Source: AWTP1-13 sp963840075 (GTDB taxonomy: Bacteria > Pseudomonadota > Alphaproteobacteria > Rhizobiales > Hyphomicrobiaceae). Taken from it: a stretch of 64,000 bases of DNA. The first letter of the stretch is position 1, and each line of letters starts with the position of its first letter. Where the stretch lies: positions 14,680 to 78,679 of the forward strand of contig CAWIXS010000044.1 in assembly GCA_963840075.1 (NCBI GenBank), in the 5' to 3' direction. This document shows positions 54,125 to 63,914 of the stretch, piece after piece. Position numbers and translations under genes: made by a program. Under the pieces are notes generated by a model. That model was given only the letters and a program-made list of their open reading frames with translations. It did not search any database and had not been told where the DNA came from.

Positions 54125-55120
54125 GCACCAAGCAGTCCGAGCCCGGCGAGCAAACGCAGACGCAGGGCTGGTTCACCGGCATCAAGGCGCGGCTCGGCTT
54201 GCCGGGTGCGCCGAGCCTGCGCGAGACGCTGGAAAGTGCGCTCAAGACCCCCGGCGAGGCGCAGGAGTTCTCGACCGCGGAGCGCGAGATGCTGCTGCGC
54301 ATCCTGCGTTTCGGCGCCCTCAAGGTGGAGGATGTGATGATCCCGCGTGCGGACATCATCGCCGTGGACGAGAACGAGCCGATGCGCGAGCTGTTGCAGA
54401 CGTTCGACACCTCGGGCGTGTCGCGCCTGCCGCTGTTCCGCGAGTTCCTCGACGAGCCGCGCGGCATGGTCCACGTCAAGGATGTCCTGCACTGGCTGAT
54501 CGGCGACGCGGCGCGGCGGCCGGATGGCGGCGCGCGCGTGTCGGCCACCGCAATTCGCGGTGCGGCAGCCGGCAAGGTGCTCGTCCCCGACCTGTCGCGG
54601 GTGGACCTGTTCAGGCCCATCGTGTCGGCCGGGCTCGCACGGCCGATGATCTTCGTCCCGCCGTCGATGCCGGCGGCCAACCTGCTGGTCCGCATGCAGT
54701 CGACGCACACCCACATGGCGCTGGTGGTCGACGAGTACGGCGGCACCGACGGCCTCGTCACGATCGAGGATCTCGTGGAGCAGATCGTGGGCGAGATCGA
54801 GGACGAGCACGACGAGGAGGAGGCCGCCAACATCGCCAGCGACGGCAAGCTCGGATTGGTGACGGCGGCGCGCACGCCCGTGCGCGAGCTGGAGGCGTAT
54901 CTGGGCGTGAAGCTGCTCGAGCCCGAGGAGCAGGCCGAGGTCGACACCCTGGGCGGATTGATCTTCTCCCTCATCGGCCGAGTGCCGAAGCGGGGCGAGC
55001 TCATCCCCCATCCCGTCGGGACTCGAGTTCGAGGTGCTCGACGCCGATCCCCGCCGCGTCAAGAAGCTGAGGGTGCATCTGCCGCGGGGACTGTCCCACA
55101 GCGGCGGCTCCGCGGCTTGA
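54121..55120 (+). CDS. corC: CBS-domain transporter-associated protein CorC/TlyC-like (one frameshift)
   Basis: The protein has two CBS domains (residues 65-130 and 155-215, VEDVMIPRADIIAVDENEP; LVRMQSTHTHMALVVDEYGGT) and a C-terminal CorC/HlyC domain. It lacks membrane helices, as expected for the CorC type linked to magnesium/cobalt export. After LIPHPVG the frame shifts. Taking out the A at 55021 gives LEFEVLDADPRRVKKLRV and an end at 55120 (332 residues). Without this the gene would end in Arg-rich nonsense. The span is 333 codons plus one base. Confidence 0.9.
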
Positions 55121-55173
55121 CACGGGCTGCCGCCGCGGCGAGCTTCGCGGGCCCGACCGGCCAGGGACAATAG

Positions 55174-56820
55174 ATGCCCGGCAATCTGTCGATAGCGGCG
55201 CTCGCGGAGCGTCTGCGCAGCCTTCTGGGCTGGCGCCGGCGCCTTGCCGCGCTCCTCGCCGGCGCCCTGTCCGCGCTCGCCATGGCGCCGTTCCATCTCT
55301 GGCCTGTGCTCTGGCTGACGCTGCCTGCCCTGGTGTGGCTGATCGACGGGGCGGCCTGGCGCACCGCCGGCGACGGGCAGCGGATGCGCTGGCTTGCCCG
55401 CCCGGCCGTCGCCGCAGCCGAGATCGGCTGGTGGTGGGGCTTCGGCTACTTTCTGGCGGGCCTCTACTGGATCGGTGCGGCCTTTCTGGTCGAAGCCGAG
55501 CAGTTCGCTGCGCTCATGCCGGTTGCCGTCCTGCTGATGCCCGCCGGCCTCGCGCTGTTCTATGCCGCGGCAACCGCGCTCGCGGCGCGGTTCTGGAGGT
55601 CCGGCCTCTGGCGCGTCGTGGCGCTCGCGCTGTCGCTCTCCGCCGCGGAATGGCTGCGCGGCCACGTGCTCTCCGGGTTTCCCTGGAATACGCTGGGCTA
55701 CGCCCTGACCTATCCGCTCCCGCTCATGCAGAGTGTGGCCGTCCTCGGCATCTACGGCCTGACGCTGCTCGCCGTCCTCCTCTTCGCCCTGCCCCCGGTG
55801 CTGTGGAGCGGCCCTGCACTGCACCCGCGCCGGGCCCGCGCAGCGGCCCTTGCCGTCGCCGTGCTTCCCCTGCTGCTTCTCGGCATCCTCGGCTACGCCC
55901 GCCTCGCCCTTGCCGGGGCCGATATGGTGGCGGGCGTCAAGATCAGGATTGTGCAGCCGAGCGTGCCGCAGCGGGAGAAATGGCGCCCCGAGCACCAGGC
56001 GCGCTTCTTCAAGGACCACCTCGATCTTTCGGGGAGCGGTCCGGAGGGCAAATCCGACGCCCTGGCCGGCATCACGCACGTCGTCTGGCCCGAGGCCGCC
56101 ATGCCCTTCCCTGCCCTCGATACGCCCGAGGCATTGGCCGCCATCGGCGATCTGCTGCCCGAGGGAGCGGTCCTGATCGCCGGCACGATCCGGGTCGAGC
56201 GCACGCCCGCGGGGCGTCCCTCCCGCTTCTTCAACAGCCTGCTGGTCCTCGCCCGCCGCGGCCTGCTGCTGGTTCTCTACGACAAGATCTATCTCGTTCC
56301 CTTCGGCGAGTACCTGCCCCTGCGCGGGCTGCTCGGGGCCATCGGCCTGCGCGAGGTGGCCTCGAAAGGCGGCTTCGACTCCGGCCCCACGCCCCGCCCG
56401 CTTCTGACCGTCCCCGGTCTGCCCGCGGTCGTCCCGCTCATCTGCTACGAGGCTATCTTCCCCGCTGCGATCGTGCAGGGCGGGCAGAGGCCGGCCGTCA
56501 TCGTCAATCTCACCAACGACGGCTGGTTCGGCGACTCGACGGGGCCCCACCAGCACTTCCACCAGGCGCGCGTGCGCGCTGTCGAGGAGGGCCTCCCCCT
56601 CATCCGGGCCGCCAACAACGGCGTGTCGGCGGCCTTCGACCCCTACGGCCGCATCGTGGGCCGGCTGGGCCTCAACGTGCGTGGTGTGATCGACGTGCCC
56701 CTGCCAGCCGCCGTAAGGCCACCGCCCTACGCCCGGCTCGGAGATGCAGTCTTTCTCGCGGCTTGGCTGTCGGGTGCGGCTTTGCTGGGATGGGGGGTGT
56801 GGCGTCAATCCCACAGCTGA
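55174..56820 (+). CDS. lnt: Apolipoprotein N-acyltransferase Lnt
   Basis: Lnt adds the third acyl chain to lipoproteins at the inner membrane. The 548-residue protein has about seven membrane helices (six N-terminal, one at the C-terminus) around a nitrilase domain. Catalytic Glu is in VVWPEAAMPF near residue 309, Lys in YDKIYLVPFGEYLP near 370 and Cys in PLICYEAIFP near 425. The gene follows corC by 53 bases, in its usual place. The last helix (VFLAAWLSGAALLGWGVW) is intact. Confidence 0.94.
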   Translation: MPGNLSIAALAERLRSLLGWRRRLAALLAGALSALAMAPFHLWPVLWLTLPALVWLIDGAAWRTAGDGQRMRWLARPAVAAAEIGWWWGFGYFLAGLYWIGAAFLVEAEQFAALMPVAVLLMPAGLALFYAAATALAARFWRSGLWRVVALALSLSAAEWLRGHVLSGFPWNTLGYALTYPLPLMQSVAVLGIYGLTLLAVLLFALPPVLWSGPALHPRRARAAALAVAVLPLLLLGILGYARLALAGADMVAGVKIRIVQPSVPQREKWRPEHQARFFKDHLDLSGSGPEGKSDALAGITHVVWPEAAMPFPALDTPEALAAIGDLLPEGAVLIAGTIRVERTPAGRPSRFFNSLLVLARRGLLLVLYDKIYLVPFGEYLPLRGLLGAIGLREVASKGGFDSGPTPRPLLTVPGLPAVVPLICYEAIFPAAIVQGGQRPAVIVNLTNDGWFGDSTGPHQHFHQARVRAVEEGLPLIRAANNGVSAAFDPYGRIVGRLGLNVRGVIDVPLPAAVRPPPYARLGDAVFLAAWLSGAALLGWGVWRQSHS

Positions 56821-56929
56821 CGCGATGTACGTCATACGATATCCTTTAAAGCTGTGACTGGAGGTTGACGGTCAGCTATCACTGCAGCCAGCGCTTGTGC
56901 GCGAGGGGAAACGCTGTGGGGAGCTGACG

Positions 56930-57418
56930 ATGTCTATGACCACACCGATCCGGGATGCAGTTACCGCAGATGCCATGGAAAGCGACGACCGGGGGTCGCG
57001 ACGTGCCAATCCCATCGACATTCACGTTGGCAGCCGGGTCCGCTTCCGCCGGATGCTGCTCGGCATGAGCCAGGAGAAGCTCGGCGAGAGGCTGGGCCTC
57101 ACCTTCCAGCAGGTACAGAAATACGAGAAGGGCATCAACCGCATCGGCGCCAGCCGGCTGTTCGACCTGGCGCAGGTGCTGGGCGTCTCGGTGCAGTTCT
57201 TCTACGACGAGGCGCCGGTGCTCGATACCCAGCGCATCGCTCTGAACAGCCTGCCGGCACGGCCCGACGAGCATTCGATCGTGGAGTTCCTGCGCAGCCG
57301 CGATGGGCTCGAGCTGAACCGGGCCTTCGTGCGCATCGCCGACCTCAAGGCACGCCGGGCGATCGTCGAGCTGGTGCGCACGCTCGCGAACGAGCCGCGC
57401 CCGGAGGCCGCCACGTAG
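56930..57418 (+). CDS. XRE-family transcriptional regulator
   Basis: The 162-residue protein has an N-terminal HTH at residues 35-90 (SRVRFRRMLLGMSQEKLGERLGL, FQQVQKYEKGINRIGASRLF shown as landmarks). A helical C-terminus follows. It is the regulator that sits between lnt and metK in most alphaproteobacteria. A role in controlling metK or the surrounding genes is only inferred from position. The start at 56930 has GGGGAG upstream. Confidence 0.88.
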   Translation: MSMTTPIRDAVTADAMESDDRGSRRANPIDIHVGSRVRFRRMLLGMSQEKLGERLGLTFQQVQKYEKGINRIGASRLFDLAQVLGVSVQFFYDEAPVLDTQRIALNSLPARPDEHSIVEFLRSRDGLELNRAFVRIADLKARRAIVELVRTLANEPRPEAAT

Positions 57419-57772
57419 CCCGGGGGGAGTGGCGATCAGACCCCTCCGAGGACGGCGCGACTTGCAATTCGAAAGCCGAGGCGAGGGGTCTGTCCCCAGA
57501 TCCACTTGCGACAATCGGGGCGCCGGGTGCATTGCGCCCCGCTGCTGGGGCGTGGATTTAGCCCAACCTGGCCGTAGCGCACCCCTGCCGGAGCATGGGC
57601 TGCCACCGGTGGGCGGGTTGGGAGGCCGCCCATGGCGCGGCGGCAAGATCCCAACGCTTGCCGGGGTTTAGTCGGCCCTTGGCCGGCCCGTGCCGTCATC
57701 TTGACCCCCGCAGTAAACACTGCAAGAACGCTTGCGATCCGTCGCCGTCTAGGGAACCGAGGGGAGTGCCAC
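57419..57772 (+). promoter_or_regulatory. Structured leader region upstream of metK
   Basis: These 354 bases contain no gene. Several potential stems are visible: GGGGCG (57517-57522) with CGCCCC (57535-57540), and GTTGGGA (57617-57623) with TCCCAAC (57649-57655) enclosing a GGCCGCC/GGCGCGGC stem. A possible -35 TTGACC lies at about 57701. A SAM-sensing leader would fit a metK gene, but I cannot match any known SAM or SAH riboswitch class. Confidence 0.4.
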
Positions 57773-58972
<1,200 letters not shown>

Positions 58973-58999
58973 TACTCTGTCGCCAACGCTTGGCTCGAT

Positions 59000-59111
59000 G
59001 TCATCCCGGCACTTGCCTGCACCGGCGAAGGCCGGTGTTGCCGGGATCCAGTGCAAAGCGAGCGCCAGAGCAAGTGTGTGGTTGGATGCCGGGAACAAGT
59101 CCCGGCATGAC
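59000..59111. repeat. Dispersed intergenic repeat, type A, copy 4
   Basis: It starts GTCATCCCGGCACTTGCCTGCACCGG and ends GGATGCCGGGAACAAGTCCCGGCATGAC, here as the two outer arms. It contains GGGATCCAG and the 'gcaaagcgagcgccagagcaag' spacer. It lies just after metK and may serve as its 3' end. Confidence 0.83.
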
Positions 59112-59557
59112 AGAGATGTTCGCTTTGTCAGAAGTCAAAGCCTAGAGAGGCGAGAGGGACGACCCCTTTCGCCTGACGCATGAGCAAACCAACCAGCGCA
59201 GTCGAAAGGGGGCGGACCCCCGGCGCCAGAGGATGCACAACCGCTGAGCCCAGCGCCGCTCAGGGGGCCGCCTCAGGTGTGCCCCGAGCCCGGCTCCAGG
59301 ATGCCGCTGCCGAGCCCTGGGAGCGCCGTACGCTGCGATCGTCGGGTTCCGGGTACTTGGGTGCCCCTGCGGCTCGCGTGAGAAATGCGCCCCCTGGAGG
59401 CCGTTCTACGCGTTGCTTCCTCAACGCTCCCCGGACGTCCCGGATAGTCCGATTTCCCGGCGCAAGGGTTGCCGGTACCTTCCCGGTCACAGGCCGCCCG
59501 AGCGCTGGACTGCCCGCCCCGCGTAACGGAAGAGACCATCGCACGAAGGACCTTCCC
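59112..59557 (+). other. Unexplained region between metK and a small gene
   Basis: With the repeat this is a 585-base stretch without an assigned gene. From 59180 the reading frame of the downstream small gene is open and would add 126 codons, but the text (Pro/Arg/Gly-rich) does not look like a protein domain. Several stems are possible, for example GGGGGCGGACCCCC near 59208. I cannot say whether it is a structured RNA, a long leader or a coding extension. Confidence 0.35.
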
Positions 59558-59809
59558 ATGCCTCCTCGCAGCCACCCGCCCGTCGGCTCGCGGCGCAAGC
59601 TGATCGCCTTCGACGCCGAGACCTGGCACGCGTTGCATCTGCTGTCGAAGGACAGCCTGAAGTCCCTGCAGGAGCTGGCCGACGAGGCGTTCGCCGACCT
59701 GTTGCGCAAGCACCATCGCCCGGCCAGCCTGAAGGAGGCCCTGCGGGACAGCGTGCGGCGCCTCCCGGCCAACGATGCCCCCGCCCGTCGCAAGCCGCGG
59801 CATACCTGA
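59558..59809 (+). CDS. Small conserved-looking protein of unknown function
   Basis: The 83-residue protein has a basic N-terminus, then LIAFDAETWHALHLLSKDSL and LQELADEAFADLLRKHHRP (helical), resembling small Rhizobiales proteins with a ribbon-helix-helix-like length and pattern. ATG 59558 has AAGGA 8 bases upstream, which decides against the longer frame from 59180. A GC hairpin follows the stop. Possible DNA-binding role; not established. Confidence 0.6.
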   Translation: MPPRSHPPVGSRRKLIAFDAETWHALHLLSKDSLKSLQELADEAFADLLRKHHRPASLKEALRDSVRRLPANDAPARRKPRHT

Positions 59810-59835
59810 CCGGCCGACGCAGGCTGCGGCCGGTC
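59808..59835 (+). terminator. GC hairpin after the small gene (possible terminator)
   Basis: GACCGGCCG (59808-59816) pairs perfectly with CGGCCGGTC (59827-59835) over a 10-base loop. It starts in the stop codon of the small gene. No T-run follows. Confidence 0.5.
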
Positions 59836-60096
59836 GACGTTCCCATTCCGAATCAGTTGCGAGCATGTTCGGGTGCAGGTCGAGATCACGCACACAGGTC
59901 GCTCCCATAGAACAACAATGTGCGATCGATTTCTCCACGACAACTTGGGGCGGAGGAGAGGCTACAATGGAGCGGAAGCGACGGATGTGGTGCAGTTTCG
60001 CCCGTTGCTGCTTTAGGTGATCAGTGTCGTTGCCCAGAGGTGGTCCCGGTTGTCTGAACAGAATTTCCGCTTCGATAAGTGGAGCCTCTGCCGGGG

Positions 60097-60186
60097 TTAG
60101 GCTGCCATGCGGAAGGGCAGCGGGGTGAAGTAGGCTTGATCGGGCGTCGCGCCGTCAAGGCTCGAATGTGGGCGTCGGTCATTATA
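60097..60186 (-). pseudogene. 3' end of IS3-family transposase orfB, separated from its gene
   Basis: The minus strand reads YNDRRPHSSLDGATPDQAYF and then TPLPFRMAA plus stop, the characteristic C-terminus of IS3-family OrfB. Upstream of YN the sequence loses all similarity. The missing N-terminal part ends at 62866 with RYLDFYN in the same reading frame, so this is the other half of the interrupted gene. Confidence 0.85.
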
Positions 60187-60776
60187 CAACGAGGTTTGAG
60201 AACGCCCACAGGACCGTTCATCGCGAACTTCTGTACCGATATCATCCTTGGTTTGGCTGTCGGGTTTGCGTTCATGAATCGATCGACAAGGCCGATGGCA
60301 TCGCTTTCCGCTGCACATTGACCGGGTCGGAAGCGGATCGCTGGCTGGAAGTGCCGGCCTGGATGTTCGACCGGGCGACCTGTCCCGATTCATTGCCTTT
60401 GATGGAAGCGCCATTTGCCAGCTTGAACGCGCTTACCGCGCTTTCGGCACTTCTCGATCTGGCGTTGAAGGATCGATCGGCATCATCGAATGCCCCGCTT
60501 TCGGGTTCATGCAAAGCCTCTCGCGAGCAGAATCGGGGAGAGGCCCATGTCATGCACGACGGCGACGTCAGGGAGTGGATACCGGCACGATCGACAGCCG
60601 CAGGTGCGGCAGATGGATCTGTTCAAGAGCGACCAGCCGGACGGCGCCATCGGCGCGCCGTCATGGCCAGAGCTGCCGTTGGAAGCGCGAGCGGCGCTGA
60701 CCAGCCTGATGAGCCAGCTGATCCTCCACCATGCCGGGAAGACTGCGATGCCACCCGCGAGGGAGACCGGTCATGA
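60168..60776 (+). CDS. DUF5372-like protein carried by the recombinase element
   Basis: The frame contains YRYHPWFGCRVCVHESIDKADG and FRCTLTGSEADRWLEVPAW plus MFDRATC, resembling the DUF5372 proteins often coded just before serine recombinases in alphaproteobacteria. Their function is unknown. The first in-frame start, ATG 60168, lies inside the IS remnant; no other start precedes the conserved part, so translation would begin in target DNA. The C-terminal 70 residues overlap the next small gene and look non-coding, so the true end may be earlier or the gene may be damaged. Confidence 0.5.
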   Translation: MGVGHYTTRFENAHRTVHRELLYRYHPWFGCRVCVHESIDKADGIAFRCTLTGSEADRWLEVPAWMFDRATCPDSLPLMEAPFASLNALTALSALLDLALKDRSASSNAPLSGSCKASREQNRGEAHVMHDGDVREWIPARSTAAGAADGSVQERPAGRRHRRAVMARAAVGSASGADQPDEPADPPPCREDCDATREGDRS

Positions 60777-60783
60777 TCTCTGA
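60613..60783 (+). CDS. Small accessory protein of the recombinase element
   Basis: The 56-residue protein starts MDLFKSDQPDGAIGAPSW and has LPLEARAALTSLMSQLILHHAG, a helix pair seen in small proteins encoded directly before this type of recombinase. It overlaps the recombinase start by 11 bases. An in-frame ATG at 60547 with a better ribosome site (GGGGAG) would give 78 residues, but the added part does not look like protein. Function unknown. Confidence 0.55.
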   Translation: MDLFKSDQPDGAIGAPSWPELPLEARAALTSLMSQLILHHAGKTAMPPARETGHDL

Positions 60784-62842
60784 CAAGGTCCGCCCGCATC
60801 ATCTGGAGCGCAAGGCGTTTCTCTATGTGCGGCAATCCTCGGCCCATCAGGTTCTGCACAACCGCGAGAGCAGCGCGCTGCAATACGCCATGCGGGATCG
60901 GCTGACGGCGCTCGGGTGGTCCGAGATCGAGGTGATCGACGAGGATCTCGGCCGTTCCGCCGCCGGTGGGGTCCAGCGCGCAGGCTTTGAGCGCATGGTC
61001 GCAGAGGTCTGCCTGGGCAAAGTTGGGGCGGTTTGCGCACGCGAGGTCTCGCGCTTTGCCCGCAACAGTCGAGACTGGCAGCAGCTGATCGAGATGTGCC
61101 GCGTCGTCGACACGGTGCTGGTCGATCAGGAGACGGTGTATGCGCCCCGGCACGGCAACGACCGGCTGTTGCTGGGATTGAAGGGCAGCCTCAACGAGTA
61201 CGAACTTGATCTCCTGCGCCAGCGCTCGCTCTCGGCTCGACATGCGAAGGCGCGCCGGGGCGAACTTGTCGTGGCTGCGCCCGTCGGCTTCGTGAAGGGC
61301 GGCGACCGCTACGAGAAGGATCCCGATAGGCGTGTGCAGGAGGCGATCACGCTGGTCTTCGACAAGGTCGAGGAGTTGGGCAGCGCGCGGCAGGCGCTCT
61401 GCTGGTTCCATGAGCACAACCTCGATCTGCCGGTGAAGCAGAACAACGGCGACACGACCTGGCGGCGACCCAACTACTCCGCCATCCACCGGATCATCGA
61501 CAACCCCGTCTACGGCGGCGCCTATGCCTATGGTAAGACAGCTGTGGCGTCGGGCTACGGCGCTGCCGGCGTCAGCGTGAAGATCCGCCGCAAGGCGCGC
61601 AGCGAATGGCTGGCGCTGATGCCCAACGCCCACGAGGGGTATGTGAGCTGGGAGAGAGCTGAGGCGATCCGCGCGATGGTCAGCAGCAACGTTCCCACCG
61701 GCCGTCATCATGGTGCACCCAAGCATGGTGATGCGCTGCTGGCCGGCTTGATCCGTTGCCGCCGCTGCGGGCGCAAGTTGACGCTCCGATACACGGGCAC
61801 GAAGCATGGCATCCCCCGCTATAGCTGCAGTCGGGCCTGGATGGACAATGGCGGCCCTCACTGCATCGCGTTTGGCGGACTGCGCGTCGATGACGCCACC
61901 GAGGAGGTGCTGCTGAGTGTTGTCGGCCCCGGCGCCATCGCCGCTGCAACCACTGCCGCCAAGGAAGCCGGAGAACGACGGGATCAGGTCCGCGAGGCCC
62001 TTGGTCGCGATCTCGAAGCGGCGCGCTATGCCGCCGACCGGGCCTTCCGGCAATATGACGCCGCGGATCCCGCCAACCGACTGGTGGCGGGCGAGCTCGA
62101 AGTGCGCTGGAACAAAGCGCTGGCGCATGTGGCCGAGGTGGAGGGCAAGATAGCCGCTCATGATACGGCAATGCCCGCGGCTGCCATCGAGCCTTCTTCG
62201 CTCGGCGTACTGGCGTCGAACCTGAAGGCTGTCTGGTCAGCGCCAACGACCGATGCGCGGCTCAAGAAGCGCATCGTGCGCACGCTGATCCACGAAGTCG
62301 TGGCCGATATCGACGATGCGGCCTCCGAGATCGTTCTCGTTGTTCACTGGGTCGGTGGCGCCCACAGCGAGATGCGCCTACCCAAGCGACGGCGCGGGCA
62401 GCGCAACGGCACCTCTGCCAACATCGTCGAAGCCGTGCGTCAGCTGGTGCTCATCGCCAGCGACGATCTGATCGCCGGCCTTCTCAACCGCAATGGGCTC
62501 AAAACCGGTAACGGTAATCGCTGGACCCGCGAACGCGTCACCTCCATGCGCTCGAACTACCGCATCCCCGTGTTCAGGCCGGCGGAGGATGGGATTGAGC
62601 CCTGGCTCAACCTCGGCGACGCCGCCAAGCTCCTGAAGATCGCGCCCAAGACGCTGAGGCTGGCGGCTGAGGCTGGCGAGATCGAAGCCGCCCATCCTCT
62701 GTCCGACGGTCCCTGGATCTTCGCGCGCACCGCTCTGAGAACATCTGCCGCCCAATCCATCACCGAGCGGGCGCGCCAGAACCCAAAATACCCCGCGGGA
62801 TCGCATCCCGACCAGCAAAGCCTCTTCTCTTCAATCACATAG
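60773..62842 (+). CDS. Large serine recombinase
   Basis: The 689-residue protein has the resolvase catalytic domain at residues 12-160, with the catalytic serine in LYVRQSSAHQV and the arginines in REVSRFARNSRDW. A recombinase domain (residues 175-290, NPVYGGAYAYG) and a zinc ribbon (CRRCGRKLTL...YSCSR) near 330-360 follow. A coiled-coil region (380-440) and a C-terminal extension with an HTH-like LLKIAPKTLRLAAEAGEIEA segment complete it. It cuts and joins DNA at the element's attachment sites. The gene looks complete, so the element may still be mobile. Confidence 0.93.
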   Translation: MISDKVRPHHLERKAFLYVRQSSAHQVLHNRESSALQYAMRDRLTALGWSEIEVIDEDLGRSAAGGVQRAGFERMVAEVCLGKVGAVCAREVSRFARNSRDWQQLIEMCRVVDTVLVDQETVYAPRHGNDRLLLGLKGSLNEYELDLLRQRSLSARHAKARRGELVVAAPVGFVKGGDRYEKDPDRRVQEAITLVFDKVEELGSARQALCWFHEHNLDLPVKQNNGDTTWRRPNYSAIHRIIDNPVYGGAYAYGKTAVASGYGAAGVSVKIRRKARSEWLALMPNAHEGYVSWERAEAIRAMVSSNVPTGRHHGAPKHGDALLAGLIRCRRCGRKLTLRYTGTKHGIPRYSCSRAWMDNGGPHCIAFGGLRVDDATEEVLLSVVGPGAIAAATTAAKEAGERRDQVREALGRDLEAARYAADRAFRQYDAADPANRLVAGELEVRWNKALAHVAEVEGKIAAHDTAMPAAAIEPSSLGVLASNLKAVWSAPTTDARLKKRIVRTLIHEVVADIDDAASEIVLVVHWVGGAHSEMRLPKRRRGQRNGTSANIVEAVRQLVLIASDDLIAGLLNRNGLKTGNGNRWTRERVTSMRSNYRIPVFRPAEDGIEPWLNLGDAAKLLKIAPKTLRLAAEAGEIEAAHPLSDGPWIFARTALRTSAAQSITERARQNPKYPAGSHPDQQSLFSSIT

Positions 62843-62865
62843 CCAGATGGGTGTTCCGATGCGCC

Positions 62866-63609
62866 GTTGTAGAAGTCGAGATAGCGGCCGATCGAACTGC
62901 GCGCCTCACTGACACCGTCGTAGGCCCGCAGATACACCTCCTCGTACTTGACGCTGCGCCACAGCCGCTCGACGAACACGTTGTCACGCCATGCGCCCTT
63001 GCCGTCCATGCTGATCGCAATGTCGTTGTTGGCGAGCACGCCGGTGAAGGCCGTGCCCGTGAACTGTGAGCCCTGATCGGTGTTGAAGACCTCCGGCTTG
63101 CCGTGACGCGCCAGAGCATCCTCCAGCGTCTCGACGCAGAACGAAGCTTCCATCGTGATCGACAGCCGCCACGCCAGCACGCGGCGAGAGAACCAGTCGA
63201 GCACGACGGCCAGATAGACGAAGCCGCGCGCCATGGGGATGTACGTGATGTCCATCGCCCACACCTGGTTCGGCCGTGTGATCTCCAGGCCGCGCAGCAG
63301 ATACGGGTAGATCTTGTGGCCGGGCTCGGGCTTGGTGGTGCGCGGGCGGCGATAGAGCGCCTCTATCCCCATCCGCCGCATCAGCGTCTTCACATGCCGA
63401 CGGCCCACCTTGCATCCCTCGGCAGCCACTAGACCGCGCAGCATTCGGCTCCCGGCGAAAGGAAACTCCAGATGCAACTGGTCGAGCCGCCGCATCAGCG
63501 CCAGGTCGGCTGCCGACACCGGTCGCGGCAGATAGTAGACACTGCCACGGCTGATGCGCAGAACTTCCGCCTGCTTGCTGATCGGCAGATCGTGGTCACG
63601 GTCGATCAT
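62866..63609 (-). pseudogene. IS3-family transposase orfB, 3' end cut off by insertion
   Basis: The catalytic DDE residues are all present: AMDITYIPMARGF, FNTDQGSQFTG and ERLWRSVKYEEVYL. The N-terminal HTH_21 part is SVYYLPRP...MRRLDQLHLEFPFAGSRMLRG. The frame runs past RYLDFYN at 62866 into foreign sequence. ATG 63609 overlaps the orfA stop, and production of a fusion transposase by frameshifting is usual in IS3. The conserved C-terminus is at 60097-60186. Confidence 0.85.
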
Positions 63610-63914
63610 CGCTTTGCGCTCAGCAATCCCGCCTTGGTGAGCGCTCCCTCTAAAAAATCGTTCTCGAGCGTCAGCTCGCCGATCTTGGCGTGCAGCGACT
63701 TCACATCGACGGTGGGAGTGATCGGCGCCGTGCTCCCAGCTCCGAACACGTCGGCCGCCCCGCCCTCCAGCTGCGCTTTCCACGTTGTGATCTGATTGGG
63801 GTGAACGTCGAACTGCTCCGCCAGCTGAGCCAGTGTTCGATCGCCCTTGATGGCGGCAAGCGCCACCTTCGCCTTGAAGGCCGGTGTGTGGTTCCGGCGA
63901 GGTCTTCTGCTCAT
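63606..63914 (-). CDS. IS3-family transposase orfA
   Basis: The 102-residue protein has the IS3 OrfA helix-turn-helix: HTPAFKAKVALAAIKGD, LAQLAEQFDVHPNQITTWK, and a leucine-zipper-like tail (LHAKIGELTLENDFLEGAL). It binds the IS ends. It appears complete; only orfB is interrupted. The gene overlaps orfB by 4 bases. Confidence 0.9.
   Translation of the reverse strand: MSRRPRRNHTPAFKAKVALAAIKGDRTLAQLAEQFDVHPNQITTWKAQLEGGAADVFGAGSTAPITPTVDVKSLHAKIGELTLENDFLEGALTKAGLLSAKR

Larger units (their letters stand above)
60187..62871 (+). mobile_element. Serine-recombinase element inserted in the IS3-family orfB
   Basis: About 2,685 bases interrupt orfB at its Tyr-Asn codons (60181-60186 on the left, 62866-62871 on the right). 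The insert holds three plus-strand genes: a DUF5372-like protein, a small helical protein and a large serine recombinase. No inverted repeats are seen at its ends, as expected for serine-recombinase integration. Its length is a multiple of three, so its loss would restore the orfB frame. Confidence 0.72.

Noticed and set aside
57419..57772. Known SAM or SAH riboswitch before metK
   Set aside because: None of the consensus cores I know could be matched; kept only as an unassigned structured leader.
59160..59560. Possible tmRNA or RNase P RNA after metK
   Set aside because: No ANDENY-type tag frame, tRNA-like ends or RNase P signature could be found.
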